Below are positions 37,400-45,712 of a DNA stretch of 64,000 nucleotides, one piece after another. Positions within the stretch are counted from its first letter, which is position 1. Every line of letters begins with the position of its first letter. This DNA is from Pyxidicoccus parkwaysis. Lineage in GTDB: Bacteria > Myxococcota > Myxococcia > Myxococcales > Myxococcaceae. The position numbers and the translations under genes are program-made. The stretch covers positions 806,001-870,000 of the forward strand of contig NZ_CP071090.1 of the NCBI RefSeq assembly GCF_017301735.1, given 5' to 3'. Below the pieces are notes generated by a model. The model was not told the origin of the DNA. It did no database searches and worked only from the letters and a program-made list of their open reading frames with translations.

Positions 37400-37454
37400 G
37401 TCGAGATGTATGAGTGCTTACGGAAATTCTTGTCGGGATGTGTAAGCGCTTATG
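37400..37454. promoter_or_regulatory. Tandem LacI-type operator-like repeat
   Basis: A 23-bp sequence, GTCGAGATGTATGAGTGCTTACG (37400-37422), is repeated at 37432-37454 with 18 of 23 matches and a 32-bp period; all five differences are transitions. The second copy holds the palindrome TAAGCGCTTA (37443-37452), the core of LacI/GalR-family and CcpA-like operators; the first has the weaker TGAGTGCTTA. Both lie 73-127 bp before the CAAX protease ATG. About three helical turns per period would place two dimers on one DNA face. Confidence 0.55.
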
Positions 37455-37526
37455 TTTTCGCCATGGGGGCGTAATGGCCAACGCGTCTCTTCCGTAGGGA
37501 CGAAGACAACGAGCATCGGAGTCACC

Positions 37527-38420
37527 ATGAAGTCCCTCTTCATCAACGCCGAGAAGCAGGTGCGCAACGGGTGGAAGGTGCTGGGCTATCTCGTCATGAC
37601 GACGCTCTGCGTGTTCGGGCTCGTCATCTCGCGCAGGGCGTTGCCCGCGGGAGTGCGCCCCTTCCTGCCGGAGCCGTTCCTCGCGTTCCTCGGCGCGATC
37701 ATCCCCTCGTGGATTTGTGCGCGGCTGGAGCGCACGTCGCTCGCGGACCAGGGCTTCGCGCTTCATCGGCGCGTGGGTCGCGACTTCGGGCTCGGTGCCG
37801 TCGGAGGGGCCCTCCTGGTGGGACTGGTGGCCTTCGGCGTCTGGTTGCTCGACGGGTTCCACTTCGTCCGCGCGCCGGAGGGCGCGGCATTGAGCATCGT
37901 GAAGAGCGCCTGGACGATGCTGGCCGTCGCGCTCTTCGAGGAGACGTTCTTCCACGGCTATGCGTTCCAGCGCGCCATCCGGGGACTGGGGCCTCGCTGG
38001 GCCCTGCTCCTGTTCTCCCTCTTCTTCGCGCTCGCGCATCCCTTCGGTGAGGACATGCAGGGGACCGTCAAGCTCGTGGCCCTGCTCAACATCTTCCTGG
38101 CGGGGTGCATGCTCGGCTTCTGCTACCTGCGCACGGGCAGCCTGGCCCTTCCCGTCGGCGTGCACTTCGGATGGAACTGGGTGCTGGGCAGCCTCGGCTT
38201 CGGCGTGAGCGGGAATGCCTCGAAGGGCCTGTGGATGCCGGTGTTCCACGGCAAGCCCATCTGGCTGACAGGTGGCGACTACGGCCTGGAGGCCTCCGCC
38301 GTCAGCGTCGGAGTCATCGGCCTGGTCGTGGTGGGCCTGGCGCTCTGGAAGGGCTCGCGCGCGCAGCCGGATGCGTCCGTGCGCGTGCCGCCGGACGCGT
38401 CCACTCCGGCGGTGGCGTAG
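37527..38420 (+). CDS. CAAX protease/bacteriocin-immunity (CPBP) family membrane protein
   Basis: 297 residues with about eight hydrophobic helices. The CPBP motifs are present: EETFFHGYAFQ (motif 1, with the second Glu of EExxxR and His where the family often has Arg), FALAHPF (motif 2) and HFGWN (motif 3). Members are intramembrane proteases or immunity-related proteins; the substrate is unknown. The ATG at 37527 has GGAG upstream. It is convergent with the glycosyltransferase gene, leaving only three bases between the two stop codons. Confidence 0.87.
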   Translation: MKSLFINAEKQVRNGWKVLGYLVMTTLCVFGLVISRRALPAGVRPFLPEPFLAFLGAIIPSWICARLERTSLADQGFALHRRVGRDFGLGAVGGALLVGLVAFGVWLLDGFHFVRAPEGAALSIVKSAWTMLAVALFEETFFHGYAFQRAIRGLGPRWALLLFSLFFALAHPFGEDMQGTVKLVALLNIFLAGCMLGFCYLRTGSLALPVGVHFGWNWVLGSLGFGVSGNASKGLWMPVFHGKPIWLTGGDYGLEASAVSVGVIGLVVVGLALWKGSRAQPDASVRVPPDASTPAVA

Positions 38421-38423
38421 CGG

Positions 38424-40271
38424 CTACTGCCCCTCGGGCCGGACGTAGACGACCACCTGCGGCGTCTCGTCCAGGTACAGCCCCGTCACCGGCGTCTTCG
38501 TGCCGAAGGCCTGCCACGTGAGGAACTCGTGCTCGCGGAACTCCTGGTGGTACTGGTACGCGACGATGTCCGCCTCGAAGGGGCTGCCCACCGGACGCAA
38601 GTCACCGCGCAGCATGCCGTTGCGCTGGTAGTCGCGGAACGAGCCGTTGTGCACCTCGTGCAGGAACAGCCGCGCGCCCGGCTTCGCGTGCTCGTTGATC
38701 CACGGCAGCACGCCCGTCACGTGGCTGGACCAGAACTGGCGCTGCATGCCCAGCGACGCCGCGCCAGGAAGCCCGCCCGCCAACTCCGAGTACGCCGCCG
38801 TCCCGTATGGGAAGACGCGCACCAGGTACACCAGCGCCGGCGCCAGCAGCAGGACGAACACGGGCGCGGCCACCGCCGCGAAGGGCAGGGCAGGGCGCTT
38901 CGCCTTCAGCACCTCCCACAGCGCCGAGCAGCCACGTGACACCGCCGCGCCCGCGAGGATGCCCAGGAACACCATGGACGGGAACCAGTGCTTCACCCCG
39001 CCGAAGTGCGGCACCTGCGGATGGCTGATGATGGCGATGGACGTCACCGCATTCACGACGAGGAGCAGTTCTGTCAGCACCACCGGCCGCGCCACCCACG
39101 CGCGCGTGCGCTCGAAGAGTCCCAGCACCGCGCGCGCCACCACGGCGAGCAGGCCCGTCACCATGGGCACGAAGATGCTGGTGGGCACCGTCAGCGCCGT
39201 CTTCACCACCACGTAGGTCAGCGGGAAGGGCGGCTCGCGCAGCAACGTGCCCAGGTAGAACCAGGCGTAGTGGTTGTGCTGCGCGTGGAAGGCCAGGTAC
39301 CAGGCCGTGCGCTCCACCGGCTCGTGCCAGAGGTACGGCCAGTGGAGGTAGAAGATGACCGGCCCCAGCACCGCCATGGCCAGCACCGGCACCAGCGCGC
39401 GCGTCACCGGCCCGTCCACCGACTTCACGCCCTTGAGCACCCACGTGCCGCCCGCGGCCAGCCCGACGAAGAGCAGCGTGTGCGGGCTGAGCAGGATGAA
39501 CTTCTTCTGGAAGCCATCGCCTCCGCCCAGCGACACCAGCAACCACCCATAGAGCGCGGCCACTCCGGCGAAGACGCCCACGAAGCGCAGCAGCCACGCG
39601 CGCGCCTCGGGCCGGCCCTCGCTCGCCGTCCATGCGCGCCACAGCGCGAAGGGCGTCAGCACGAAGGGCATGAAGAGCGCGTTGTGCTTGGTGGCGATGG
39701 CGAGCCCGAAGGCCACGCCGCACCACACGCCCCATTTGATGTCCTCCAGCGCGCGCCAGAAGCAGTACACGACGAGCAGCCACATGGCCGCCACCGGCAC
39801 GTCGAAGCACGCCAGCTCCGAGTTGAAGTACTGCCGGGGCACTAGCATGAAGGCGAGCGCGGCGAACAGTCCCGCGGTGCGCCCGTACAGCGCGCTGCCG
39901 AAGAGGAAGCTCAGCGCCGGAATCAGCGCGGCGATGGCGAAGGCCGGCAGGCGGAAGGCCGTTGCCGAGCGCATCCACCCGAGCCCGTCGTGGAAGAGCA
40001 GGTGGCTCAGCCCGAACAGCGTCTTCATCAGCGCCGGGTGCTCGTGGTTGTAGTCCCACGCGCGGACGATGGCCGCGTCCGTGAAGGCCTTCGCCGGTGA
40101 GTGGAAGAGCAGCCGGAACCAGCTCGCGTAGCCCTCCGCCGCCGCGAAGTAGACGCTCTCGTCGCGCGTGAAGCCCACCGCGGACTCCGTGAGCAGCAGC
40201 GCCACGAAGGCCAGCACCCAGAGCGCCCAGGCCAGCCGCTTCTCGTCCCGCGTGGGAGCCCGGCCCATCAT
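38424..40271 (-). CDS. GT-C glycosyltransferase (ArnT/PMT, GT39-like)
   Basis: 615 residues with about eleven hydrophobic helices and a soluble C-terminal domain. The first loop holds FTRDESVYFAAAEGY, with the Asp-Glu pair that binds the lipid-linked sugar in this family, and the next motif DYNHEHPALMKTLF is typical. It probably moves a sugar from a polyprenyl-phosphate donor to a protein or lipid outside the membrane. Start codons at 40271 and 40268 are adjacent; the first overlaps the upstream stop as ATGA. It is the last gene of the carD unit. Confidence 0.9.
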   Translation of the reverse strand: MMGRAPTRDEKRLAWALWVLAFVALLLTESAVGFTRDESVYFAAAEGYASWFRLLFHSPAKAFTDAAIVRAWDYNHEHPALMKTLFGLSHLLFHDGLGWMRSATAFRLPAFAIAALIPALSFLFGSALYGRTAGLFAALAFMLVPRQYFNSELACFDVPVAAMWLLVVYCFWRALEDIKWGVWCGVAFGLAIATKHNALFMPFVLTPFALWRAWTASEGRPEARAWLLRFVGVFAGVAALYGWLLVSLGGGDGFQKKFILLSPHTLLFVGLAAGGTWVLKGVKSVDGPVTRALVPVLAMAVLGPVIFYLHWPYLWHEPVERTAWYLAFHAQHNHYAWFYLGTLLREPPFPLTYVVVKTALTVPTSIFVPMVTGLLAVVARAVLGLFERTRAWVARPVVLTELLLVVNAVTSIAIISHPQVPHFGGVKHWFPSMVFLGILAGAAVSRGCSALWEVLKAKRPALPFAAVAAPVFVLLLAPALVYLVRVFPYGTAAYSELAGGLPGAASLGMQRQFWSSHVTGVLPWINEHAKPGARLFLHEVHNGSFRDYQRNGMLRGDLRPVGSPFEADIVAYQYHQEFREHEFLTWQAFGTKTPVTGLYLDETPQVVVYVRPEGQ

Positions 40272-41218
40272 CCTCGCACCCCCACCGCGGGCTCCACCGC
40301 GAACACGTCCAGGCACACCTGCCGCCGGTCCGCGTTGTCCGACTGCACCCAGACCTTCACCGTGCGCGGCTCACCCTCGGGCAGCCGCACCTCGGCCTTC
40401 TGCACGCCCTCCACTCCCGGCGGCACCACCACCTCGAGCAGCCTCGCGCCGCTTCTCGCGTCGTCCACGCCGAGGTTCGCGGGGGTGAGCTTCGCGTCCT
40501 TGAGGTGCGCGTGCTCCCAGATGATGCCGCCCTCCAGGCGCAGGCCCACGCCGCCGGGGATGCCGTCGAACTCCGCGACGACGCGCTGCTGGCCGCCCGG
40601 CGCGTGCATCCACAGGCAGCGGCGCGGCTCGTAGAAGAGCTCGTGCCACTCCGGCGCGACGTAGAGGTAGTTGGGCCCGGGGCAGCGGTGCGCCTGCCCG
40701 TCGAAGGGACAGTCGCGGCGCGTGCCGTCCGGCGACTCCAGGTACACGCGGGCCTTTGCAATCGCATCCGAGGCCGTGAAGCGGCGCGGCCGGTAGCGGC
40801 CATTCTCGTAGAGCGCCAGCGACAGCGTCCCCGCGTGTACCGGTGTGCCCACCGCGCGGCGCTCGGGCAGGAAGGCGGCGAGGAAGCCGTCCTCGTCCGA
40901 GCGTGGCAAGTCCGGCTGCCCCAGCACCCAGATGCGCGGGTGCGCGGAGAGGTCGTCCTTGTCCGAGCCCAGGTAGCCGTAGACCGGTACGTCTGGCGGG
41001 AGGAAGAGGCGGGCGCGCTCCGTCCACCAGGGGAAGAGGAGCACCGCGTCGCCGGGGCGTGCCTCGGACTTCAGGCGCTCGGCCACCGCGCGGTAGTCAC
41101 CCTCGGAGGGAAGGCGGCCTGGCAGGCGCAGGTGGAAGACGAGGCACAGGAGCGCGACCAGCAACAGGCCCCCCAGCTCCACGAGGGGCAACGCACGCAG
41201 GACACTAGGACTTCGCAA
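40268..41218 (-). CDS. Membrane-anchored protein of unknown function
   Basis: 316 residues if started with the TTG at 41218, which overlaps the end of carG by 14 bp; a GTG at 41182 is the alternative. One N-terminal helix (VELGGLLLVALLCLVFHL) anchors a long extracytoplasmic part. That part has segments such as AVLLFPWWTERARLFLPPDV that resemble the soluble domains following GT-C enzymes, and a beta-rich end. It overlaps the glycosyltransferase gene by 4 bp, so they likely form a functional pair at the membrane. Confidence 0.72.
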   Translation of the reverse strand: MRSPSVLRALPLVELGGLLLVALLCLVFHLRLPGRLPSEGDYRAVAERLKSEARPGDAVLLFPWWTERARLFLPPDVPVYGYLGSDKDDLSAHPRIWVLGQPDLPRSDEDGFLAAFLPERRAVGTPVHAGTLSLALYENGRYRPRRFTASDAIAKARVYLESPDGTRRDCPFDGQAHRCPGPNYLYVAPEWHELFYEPRRCLWMHAPGGQQRVVAEFDGIPGGVGLRLEGGIIWEHAHLKDAKLTPANLGVDDARSGARLLEVVVPPGVEGVQKAEVRLPEGEPRTVKVWVQSDNADRRQVCLDVFAVEPAVGVRG

Positions 41219-41717
41219 GGCGGATCTTCTGCTCGCTCTTTTCCCGGCAGAAGGTGCAGAAGATGGGCTCGCCCTGGGTGAACGACGGCGTCCAGGGCGG
41301 GTACATCGAGCACCGCGGGTCCAGGCAGTGGTGCAGCTCCCAGAGGTGTCCCAACTGGTGGAGCGCGTGGCGGGCCACCGCCTTGTAGCCGCTCTCCAGG
41401 TCCTTGTGGGGGTGGATGCTGAGGATGGCGCGGTCCTTCCCGTGCCACGCGAAGCCGGACGTGGGGGCCATGCCGCTCGGCAGCTCGCGCTCCTTCAGCT
41501 TGCGCGTGGTGAGCAGCAGAATCTTGTCGTCCTTGTAGGAACGGATGCCCTTCACGTCCGTCAGCAGCTTCTCCGCATCCAGCGGCTCGGGCATGCCGGC
41601 GGGAATCTCGGCGCTGCCGGAGTGCTCGCTGCCCACGCCGAACGCCGTGTAGAGCGTGCGGTTGAACTTCGCGAGCTGCTTGTCGTCGAAGGAATCCAAC
41701 GTCCAGACGCGAATCAC
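41205..41717 (-). CDS. carG: CarG, zinc-bound transcriptional co-factor with archaemetzincin fold
   Basis: 170 residues, started with GTG at 41717. It carries the archaemetzincin zinc pattern H120-Q-L-G-H124-L-W-E-L-H-H130-C131, then C136-S-M138 and C154-T-F-C157. In true metalloproteases the second position is the catalytic Glu; here it is Gln121 (codon CAG), and the usual Gly is Glu127, so protease activity is not expected. This matches CarG of Myxococcus xanthus, known to bind zinc and act with CarD in light-induced carotenogenesis and development. It lies 37 bp after carD, as in that species. Confidence 0.9.
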   Translation of the reverse strand: MIRVWTLDSFDDKQLAKFNRTLYTAFGVGSEHSGSAEIPAGMPEPLDAEKLLTDVKGIRSYKDDKILLLTTRKLKERELPSGMAPTSGFAWHGKDRAILSIHPHKDLESGYKAVARHALHQLGHLWELHHCLDPRCSMYPPWTPSFTQGEPIFCTFCREKSEQKIRLAKS

Positions 41718-41754
41718 GGTGCGTCACCTCGCCCTTTTCTATCCAATGCTGCTG

Positions 41755-42705
41755 TCACTCGCCCTCGGGCGGCTTGGCCTTGGGCGGGCGGCCACGCTTC
41801 TTCGGGGCCGCGGGTGCGGCGCCCTCCGCCTCGGGCGGCTTGGGCTTGGGCGGACGGCCGCGCTTCTTGGGCGCGGGCGGCTCGCCACCGGCCTCGGCCT
41901 CGGGCTTCGCCTTGGGCGGACGGCCGCGCTTCTTGGGCGCGGCGGGCTCGCCACCGGCCTCGGCCTCGGGCTTCGCCTTGGGCGGGCGGCCGCGCTTCTT
42001 GGGAGCCGCCTCCTCGGAGGACTCGGCGGTCTCGGCCTCCTCGCCTTCCTCGGCGTTCTCCTCCTCGGAGGACTCGGCGGGGGCTTCCTCTTCCGACGGC
42101 AGGTCGAGGTCGCCGTCGAGCCCGAGCAGGTCGCCGTCCAGGCCGAGGTCGTCCTCGTCGCGGGCGAACTCGGCGGCGGTGCGCTTGGGGCGCTCGCGGC
42201 CGGGCGGGAAGAGGACGATGTCGATGGCGTCCTCGGCGTTGACCTCGGTGGTGCCGAGCGCGGCGGCGACCTCCGACACCAGGAGGTGCCGGGCATTGTC
42301 GTAAAGCTCACGCTCCTTGGTCGGCAGCGGGCGCAGCTCGCTGAGGACCTGGAGGCCCTTGACCACCTCGGCCAGTCCCAGGATGCCGCCCTGGGTCATC
42401 CGGTCCAGGTTGGTGCGGGCGCGCTGCTTCCAGTCCAGGTCTGCCTTGTCACTGTCGGAGCGGAGGAACTCGAAGATGCTCTCCACGTCCTCGGCGGTGG
42501 CCACCTTGCGCACGCCGATGGCGGTGACCTTGTTGGACGGCACCATGACGACGGCGCCGTCTTCTTCACGCTTCATCGTGACGAAGGTGAGCTTCTGGCC
42601 GGCCACCTCCTTCATGTCGATGGCGGTGACGCGGCAGACCCCCTGGTTTGGATAGACGACCCGGTCGCCTACCTTGAGCTGGAGTGGCTCGGACCCTTCA
42701 GGCAT
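41755..42705 (-). CDS. carD: CarD, HMGA-like transcriptional regulator
   Basis: 316 residues. The N-terminal CarD/CdnL/TRCF domain (about 1-165: LKVGDRVVYPNQGVCRVTAI) binds RNA polymerase. An acidic linker (about 183-235) follows, then four AT-hooks, each KKRGRPPK, with the RGRPP cores at 238, 260, 282 and 304, an exact 22-residue period. The middle DNA repeats are nearly identical (66-bp period from 41881). In Myxococcus this protein works with CarG on extracytoplasmic-function sigma promoters. The AT-hook architecture is specific to myxobacteria, which supports the taxonomic reading. Confidence 0.97.
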   Translation of the reverse strand: MPEGSEPLQLKVGDRVVYPNQGVCRVTAIDMKEVAGQKLTFVTMKREEDGAVVMVPSNKVTAIGVRKVATAEDVESIFEFLRSDSDKADLDWKQRARTNLDRMTQGGILGLAEVVKGLQVLSELRPLPTKERELYDNARHLLVSEVAAALGTTEVNAEDAIDIVLFPPGRERPKRTAAEFARDEDDLGLDGDLLGLDGDLDLPSEEEAPAESSEEENAEEGEEAETAESSEEAAPKKRGRPPKAKPEAEAGGEPAAPKKRGRPPKAKPEAEAGGEPPAPKKRGRPPKPKPPEAEGAAPAAPKKRGRPPKAKPPEGE

Positions 42706-42778
42706 GTCCCCCTCGCGGGCGAGGTAAACGTCAGAGGAGGCCCGGGCTTAGCACCGAGCCGCGCCGGACGCTACGAGT

Positions 42779-42991
42779 TTACCGGGGAAGTGCCGCCGTC
42801 CGTGCGTCCGCCGCCTGGGCCCGCAGGAGGGAGCCCAGGAGCTCCTTCTGCCGCGCGTCCAGCGCCGCCTCCACCTGGGCCTCCGTCGGCTCCACGCCCA
42901 CGTCCCCCGGCTGCGCGTCCACGCGCGCCGACACCCCGAGCGTCCCCATCAGCGCCACCCCGAACACGAGCACTGCCACCAGTTTCTTCAT
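42779..42991 (-). CDS. Small secreted protein (hypothetical)
   Basis: 70 residues with a good Sec signal peptide (MKKLVAVLVFGVALMGTLGV, likely cut after SARVDA). The mature 44 residues are acidic then helical (VEAALDARQKELLGSLLRAQ). No family recognised. It starts behind GGAGG-like sequence upstream of 42991 and lies between carD and the kinase gene, transcribed on the same strand as both. Confidence 0.6.
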   Translation of the reverse strand: MKKLVAVLVFGVALMGTLGVSARVDAQPGDVGVEPTEAQVEAALDARQKELLGSLLRAQAADARTAALPR

Positions 42992-43094
42992 GGTGATGCC
43001 TCCAGGCCGCTCAGGGTAGGGGGCTCGCCCGGATGATCAATTTTTCGGCAACAGGTCGCTGCACCGCGCTGCACGGCTGTAGCGCCGCCGGCGG

Positions 43095-45647
43095 CTAGCG
43101 CGTGGGCGCGTCGAACATGCGCCCCGGCGCCCGCACGGGAGGCGGGCGGACGGGCGGCACTACGGGAGACACCTCGAGCAGCAGGGTGCCCGTGTTGTCG
43201 GCCAGGTGGTCGTCCGGGAAGGCGAGCATCAGCCAGGACGCTCCCCGCAGGCGCACCGGCTGACCCACCTCCAGCAGCTCGAGGACGCCGGACTCCGTCT
43301 CGGGGCCCTCGCCCGCGCCGTAGAGGCCGAGCATCCGGCCCACCGGGCCGCCCTCGTAGCCCCGCGTGCGCGCGGGCTCGGGGCTGTCGCGCAGCACCAC
43401 CTCGTAGGTGGTGTCCGGGTCCAGCTGGCGCAGCAGGAAGCGGTCCGCGCGCGACAGCTTCAGGGCGTGCGCGCGCGCGTCCAGGCGTACGGTGGTGACG
43501 GTGCCGCTGTCGCGCTCGCGCACGCGCACCTGGAGCGAGCCGTGGTTGTCCTCCCTCTTCGCGTCCAGGAGGAAGACGTAGAGCATGGTCGCGTTGCTCA
43601 CCGGCCGCTCCTCCGTGCCGATGAGGCCGAAGGACTCGTGCGCGGGGAGCTGCTCGGTGCCCTCGAGGAAGTATCCGGCCTGCTCCACCGTCATGGGGCC
43701 TCCCGTGGACAGGCGGCCCTCCACGCGCACGTCGTACGTGCGCTTCGGGTCCAGCTTCACCTCCGCCGCGGACTCGAAGGGGACGCGGAAGGCATGTCCC
43801 ACGGCGGACAGTGTGATGCGGTCAACGGGCATGGTGGCCTCCTGTGGAGGCGGCAGGCGCGCGGGCCTGGTCTGCGGCGAGCTCCCGGATGCCATCCTCG
43901 AGCGCAGGCGCGCGTGCACGGCCAGCGTGGTGCCTCGCTCGGCGCGCACCGTCTGGCTCCACGGCACCATGCCCGTCACGTGGACCTCCAGCAGGTGCTC
44001 GCCGTCCGCGGGCAGGTGGGTGATGAGCGCGGGCGTGCGCGAGGGCAGGGGGCGCCCATCCACGCGGATGGTGGCGCCCGGCGGCGTGGAGCTCAGCTCC
44101 ACGGAGAAGGTGCCCGTGTTGCCCATGGTCAGCATCGCCCCCATGACGGTGAGGGCCACCGCCACCGGCGCGCCCAGCACCACCCCGCGCGGCAGGCGGA
44201 GCCTTCGCACCGGGGCCACTGTCCGCGGGACATTCTGCGCGGACACTTCCCGCGGAGTGGGGACGACGGAGAGGGACTGCTGGGCGAGAATCGTCTGCTC
44301 GGCGGCGAGATGCAGTGGGATGCCGGAAGGCTTGCCGGGGCTGGGGGGCTCCGCGGCCAGCGACTCGGGCGGAATGGGCTGCGTCGTGGGGCCGGAGGGC
44401 TCCGCGGCGAGCGACTCGGGGGGAATGGGCTGCGTGGTGGAGCCGGGCTCGCCCGTGTCCTGCGCGCCGGGCGTTTCGTGGGAGATGCGGTCGGTGTTGC
44501 GGTGGCCCTTGCGCGCCGGCTCATCCAGGGCGGGAGCCGTGTCGCGCGGCTGGGTGGGCACGCGCGACGGGCGGCGCTCGGCGCTGCCCTGCGTCCAGCG
44601 GGCCATCTGCGCGAGGAACTCGCGCGGCAGCAGCACGGGGCGGCCGTCCTCCACCAGTTCCGCCTCGAAGAGGTAGCCCATGAAGTGGGCGCGGGCGCGC
44701 GGCGAGACGTCCGGCGCGGCCGTGTGGAGGTAGCGCGTGAGGGCCTCGGCGAAGGCCTCGGCGGTGGGGTAGCGCTGCTCGCGCTCCACGGCCAGCGCGG
44801 TGAGGAGGATGCGCTCCAGCGCCGGAGGCAGGTCCGGGTTGAGGTCCCTGGGGCGCGGGAAGTCGCCCAGGGCCACCTTGCGCAGCACGTCCGCCATCTT
44901 CCCCTCGAAGGGGAGCCGCCCGCACAGCATCTCATAGAGGACGACGCCGGCGGCGAACACGTCCGTGCGCGCGTCGAGCTCGCGGCCGCGGGCCTGCTCC
45001 GGGGCGAAGTAGGCGTACTTGCCCATGACCTCGCCCGCCTCGCCCGCCTCGTTGCGGCCGGCGAGCCGGGCCTTGGCGATGCCGAAGTCCACCAGCTTCA
45101 CCTGGCCCTCGTAGCCGAGGAGCACGTTCTGCGGGCTGACGTCGCGGTGGACGATGTGGAGCGGCCGCCCGCGCTCATCCAGGCGGGTGTGCGCGTACGC
45201 CAGCCCCTCGAGCACCTCCACCGCGATGAGCAGCGCCAGCGGCTGCGGCAGCGTGTACAGCCCCTTCTCCCGCGCGCGCCGCATGACGCGCGACAGCGGC
45301 TGGCCGTCCACGAACTCCATGGCGATGAAGTACTGGCCGTCCACCTCGCCGAAGTCGAAGACCTGCGCGATGTTGCCGTGGCTCAGCCCCGCGGCGATGC
45401 GCGCCTCGTTGACGAACATCGACACGAAGGCCGTGTTGCCCGCGTAGCCGGGGAGGATTTTCTTGATGACGACGGGCTTGGTGACACCCGCCGCCGCCGT
45501 CATCCGGGCGCGGTAGATCTCCGCCATCCCGCCCGTCGCGATGCGCTCGAGCAGCTTGTACTTGCCGAAATGAAGCCCTTCGGAAGGCTGCTGCACGTTC
45601 GTTCCGGCTCCTTCGGGTGTACCGGGCCGTAGCACCTGCCCCTCCAC
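43095..45647 (-). CDS. Hanks-type Ser/Thr protein kinase with PEGA domain
   Basis: 850 residues, started with GTG at 45647. The kinase domain spans about 27-300: glycine loop RIATGGMAEIY, K62 in VVIKK, H167-R-D169 in HIVHRDVSPQN and D187-F-G189. A Pro/Ser/Thr-rich linker carrying repeated PSGTTQPIPPESLAAEP units (350-460) leads to a membrane helix near 490-515 and a periplasmic PEGA domain (STPPGATIRVDGRPLPSRTP, 525-575), then a long beta-rich region. It may sense envelope state and phosphorylate cytoplasmic targets. It is divergent from the App1-like gene. Confidence 0.93.
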   Translation of the reverse strand: MEGQVLRPGTPEGAGTNVQQPSEGLHFGKYKLLERIATGGMAEIYRARMTAAAGVTKPVVIKKILPGYAGNTAFVSMFVNEARIAAGLSHGNIAQVFDFGEVDGQYFIAMEFVDGQPLSRVMRRAREKGLYTLPQPLALLIAVEVLEGLAYAHTRLDERGRPLHIVHRDVSPQNVLLGYEGQVKLVDFGIAKARLAGRNEAGEAGEVMGKYAYFAPEQARGRELDARTDVFAAGVVLYEMLCGRLPFEGKMADVLRKVALGDFPRPRDLNPDLPPALERILLTALAVEREQRYPTAEAFAEALTRYLHTAAPDVSPRARAHFMGYLFEAELVEDGRPVLLPREFLAQMARWTQGSAERRPSRVPTQPRDTAPALDEPARKGHRNTDRISHETPGAQDTGEPGSTTQPIPPESLAAEPSGPTTQPIPPESLAAEPPSPGKPSGIPLHLAAEQTILAQQSLSVVPTPREVSAQNVPRTVAPVRRLRLPRGVVLGAPVAVALTVMGAMLTMGNTGTFSVELSSTPPGATIRVDGRPLPSRTPALITHLPADGEHLLEVHVTGMVPWSQTVRAERGTTLAVHARLRSRMASGSSPQTRPARLPPPQEATMPVDRITLSAVGHAFRVPFESAAEVKLDPKRTYDVRVEGRLSTGGPMTVEQAGYFLEGTEQLPAHESFGLIGTEERPVSNATMLYVFLLDAKREDNHGSLQVRVRERDSGTVTTVRLDARAHALKLSRADRFLLRQLDPDTTYEVVLRDSPEPARTRGYEGGPVGRMLGLYGAGEGPETESGVLELLEVGQPVRLRGASWLMLAFPDDHLADNTGTLLLEVSPVVPPVRPPPVRAPGRMFDAPTR

Positions 45648-45712
45648 GCCGCCGCCGCGGGTTGCGGCAGGCTATCATGGGGTATGCACAACACTAATGC
45701 AGGAAAATTCCG

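Noticed and set aside
41205-41717. Active archaemetzincin protease
   Set aside because: The catalytic Glu is Gln, and adjacency to carD identifies it as CarG.
41881-41990. 66-bp DNA repeats as a mobile or CRISPR repeat
   Set aside because: They encode the AT-hooks of CarD with an exact codon period, so they are protein repeats.
43206-45632. An 808-residue plus-strand reading frame
   Set aside because: Antisense to the kinase gene, whose catalytic motifs are complete.
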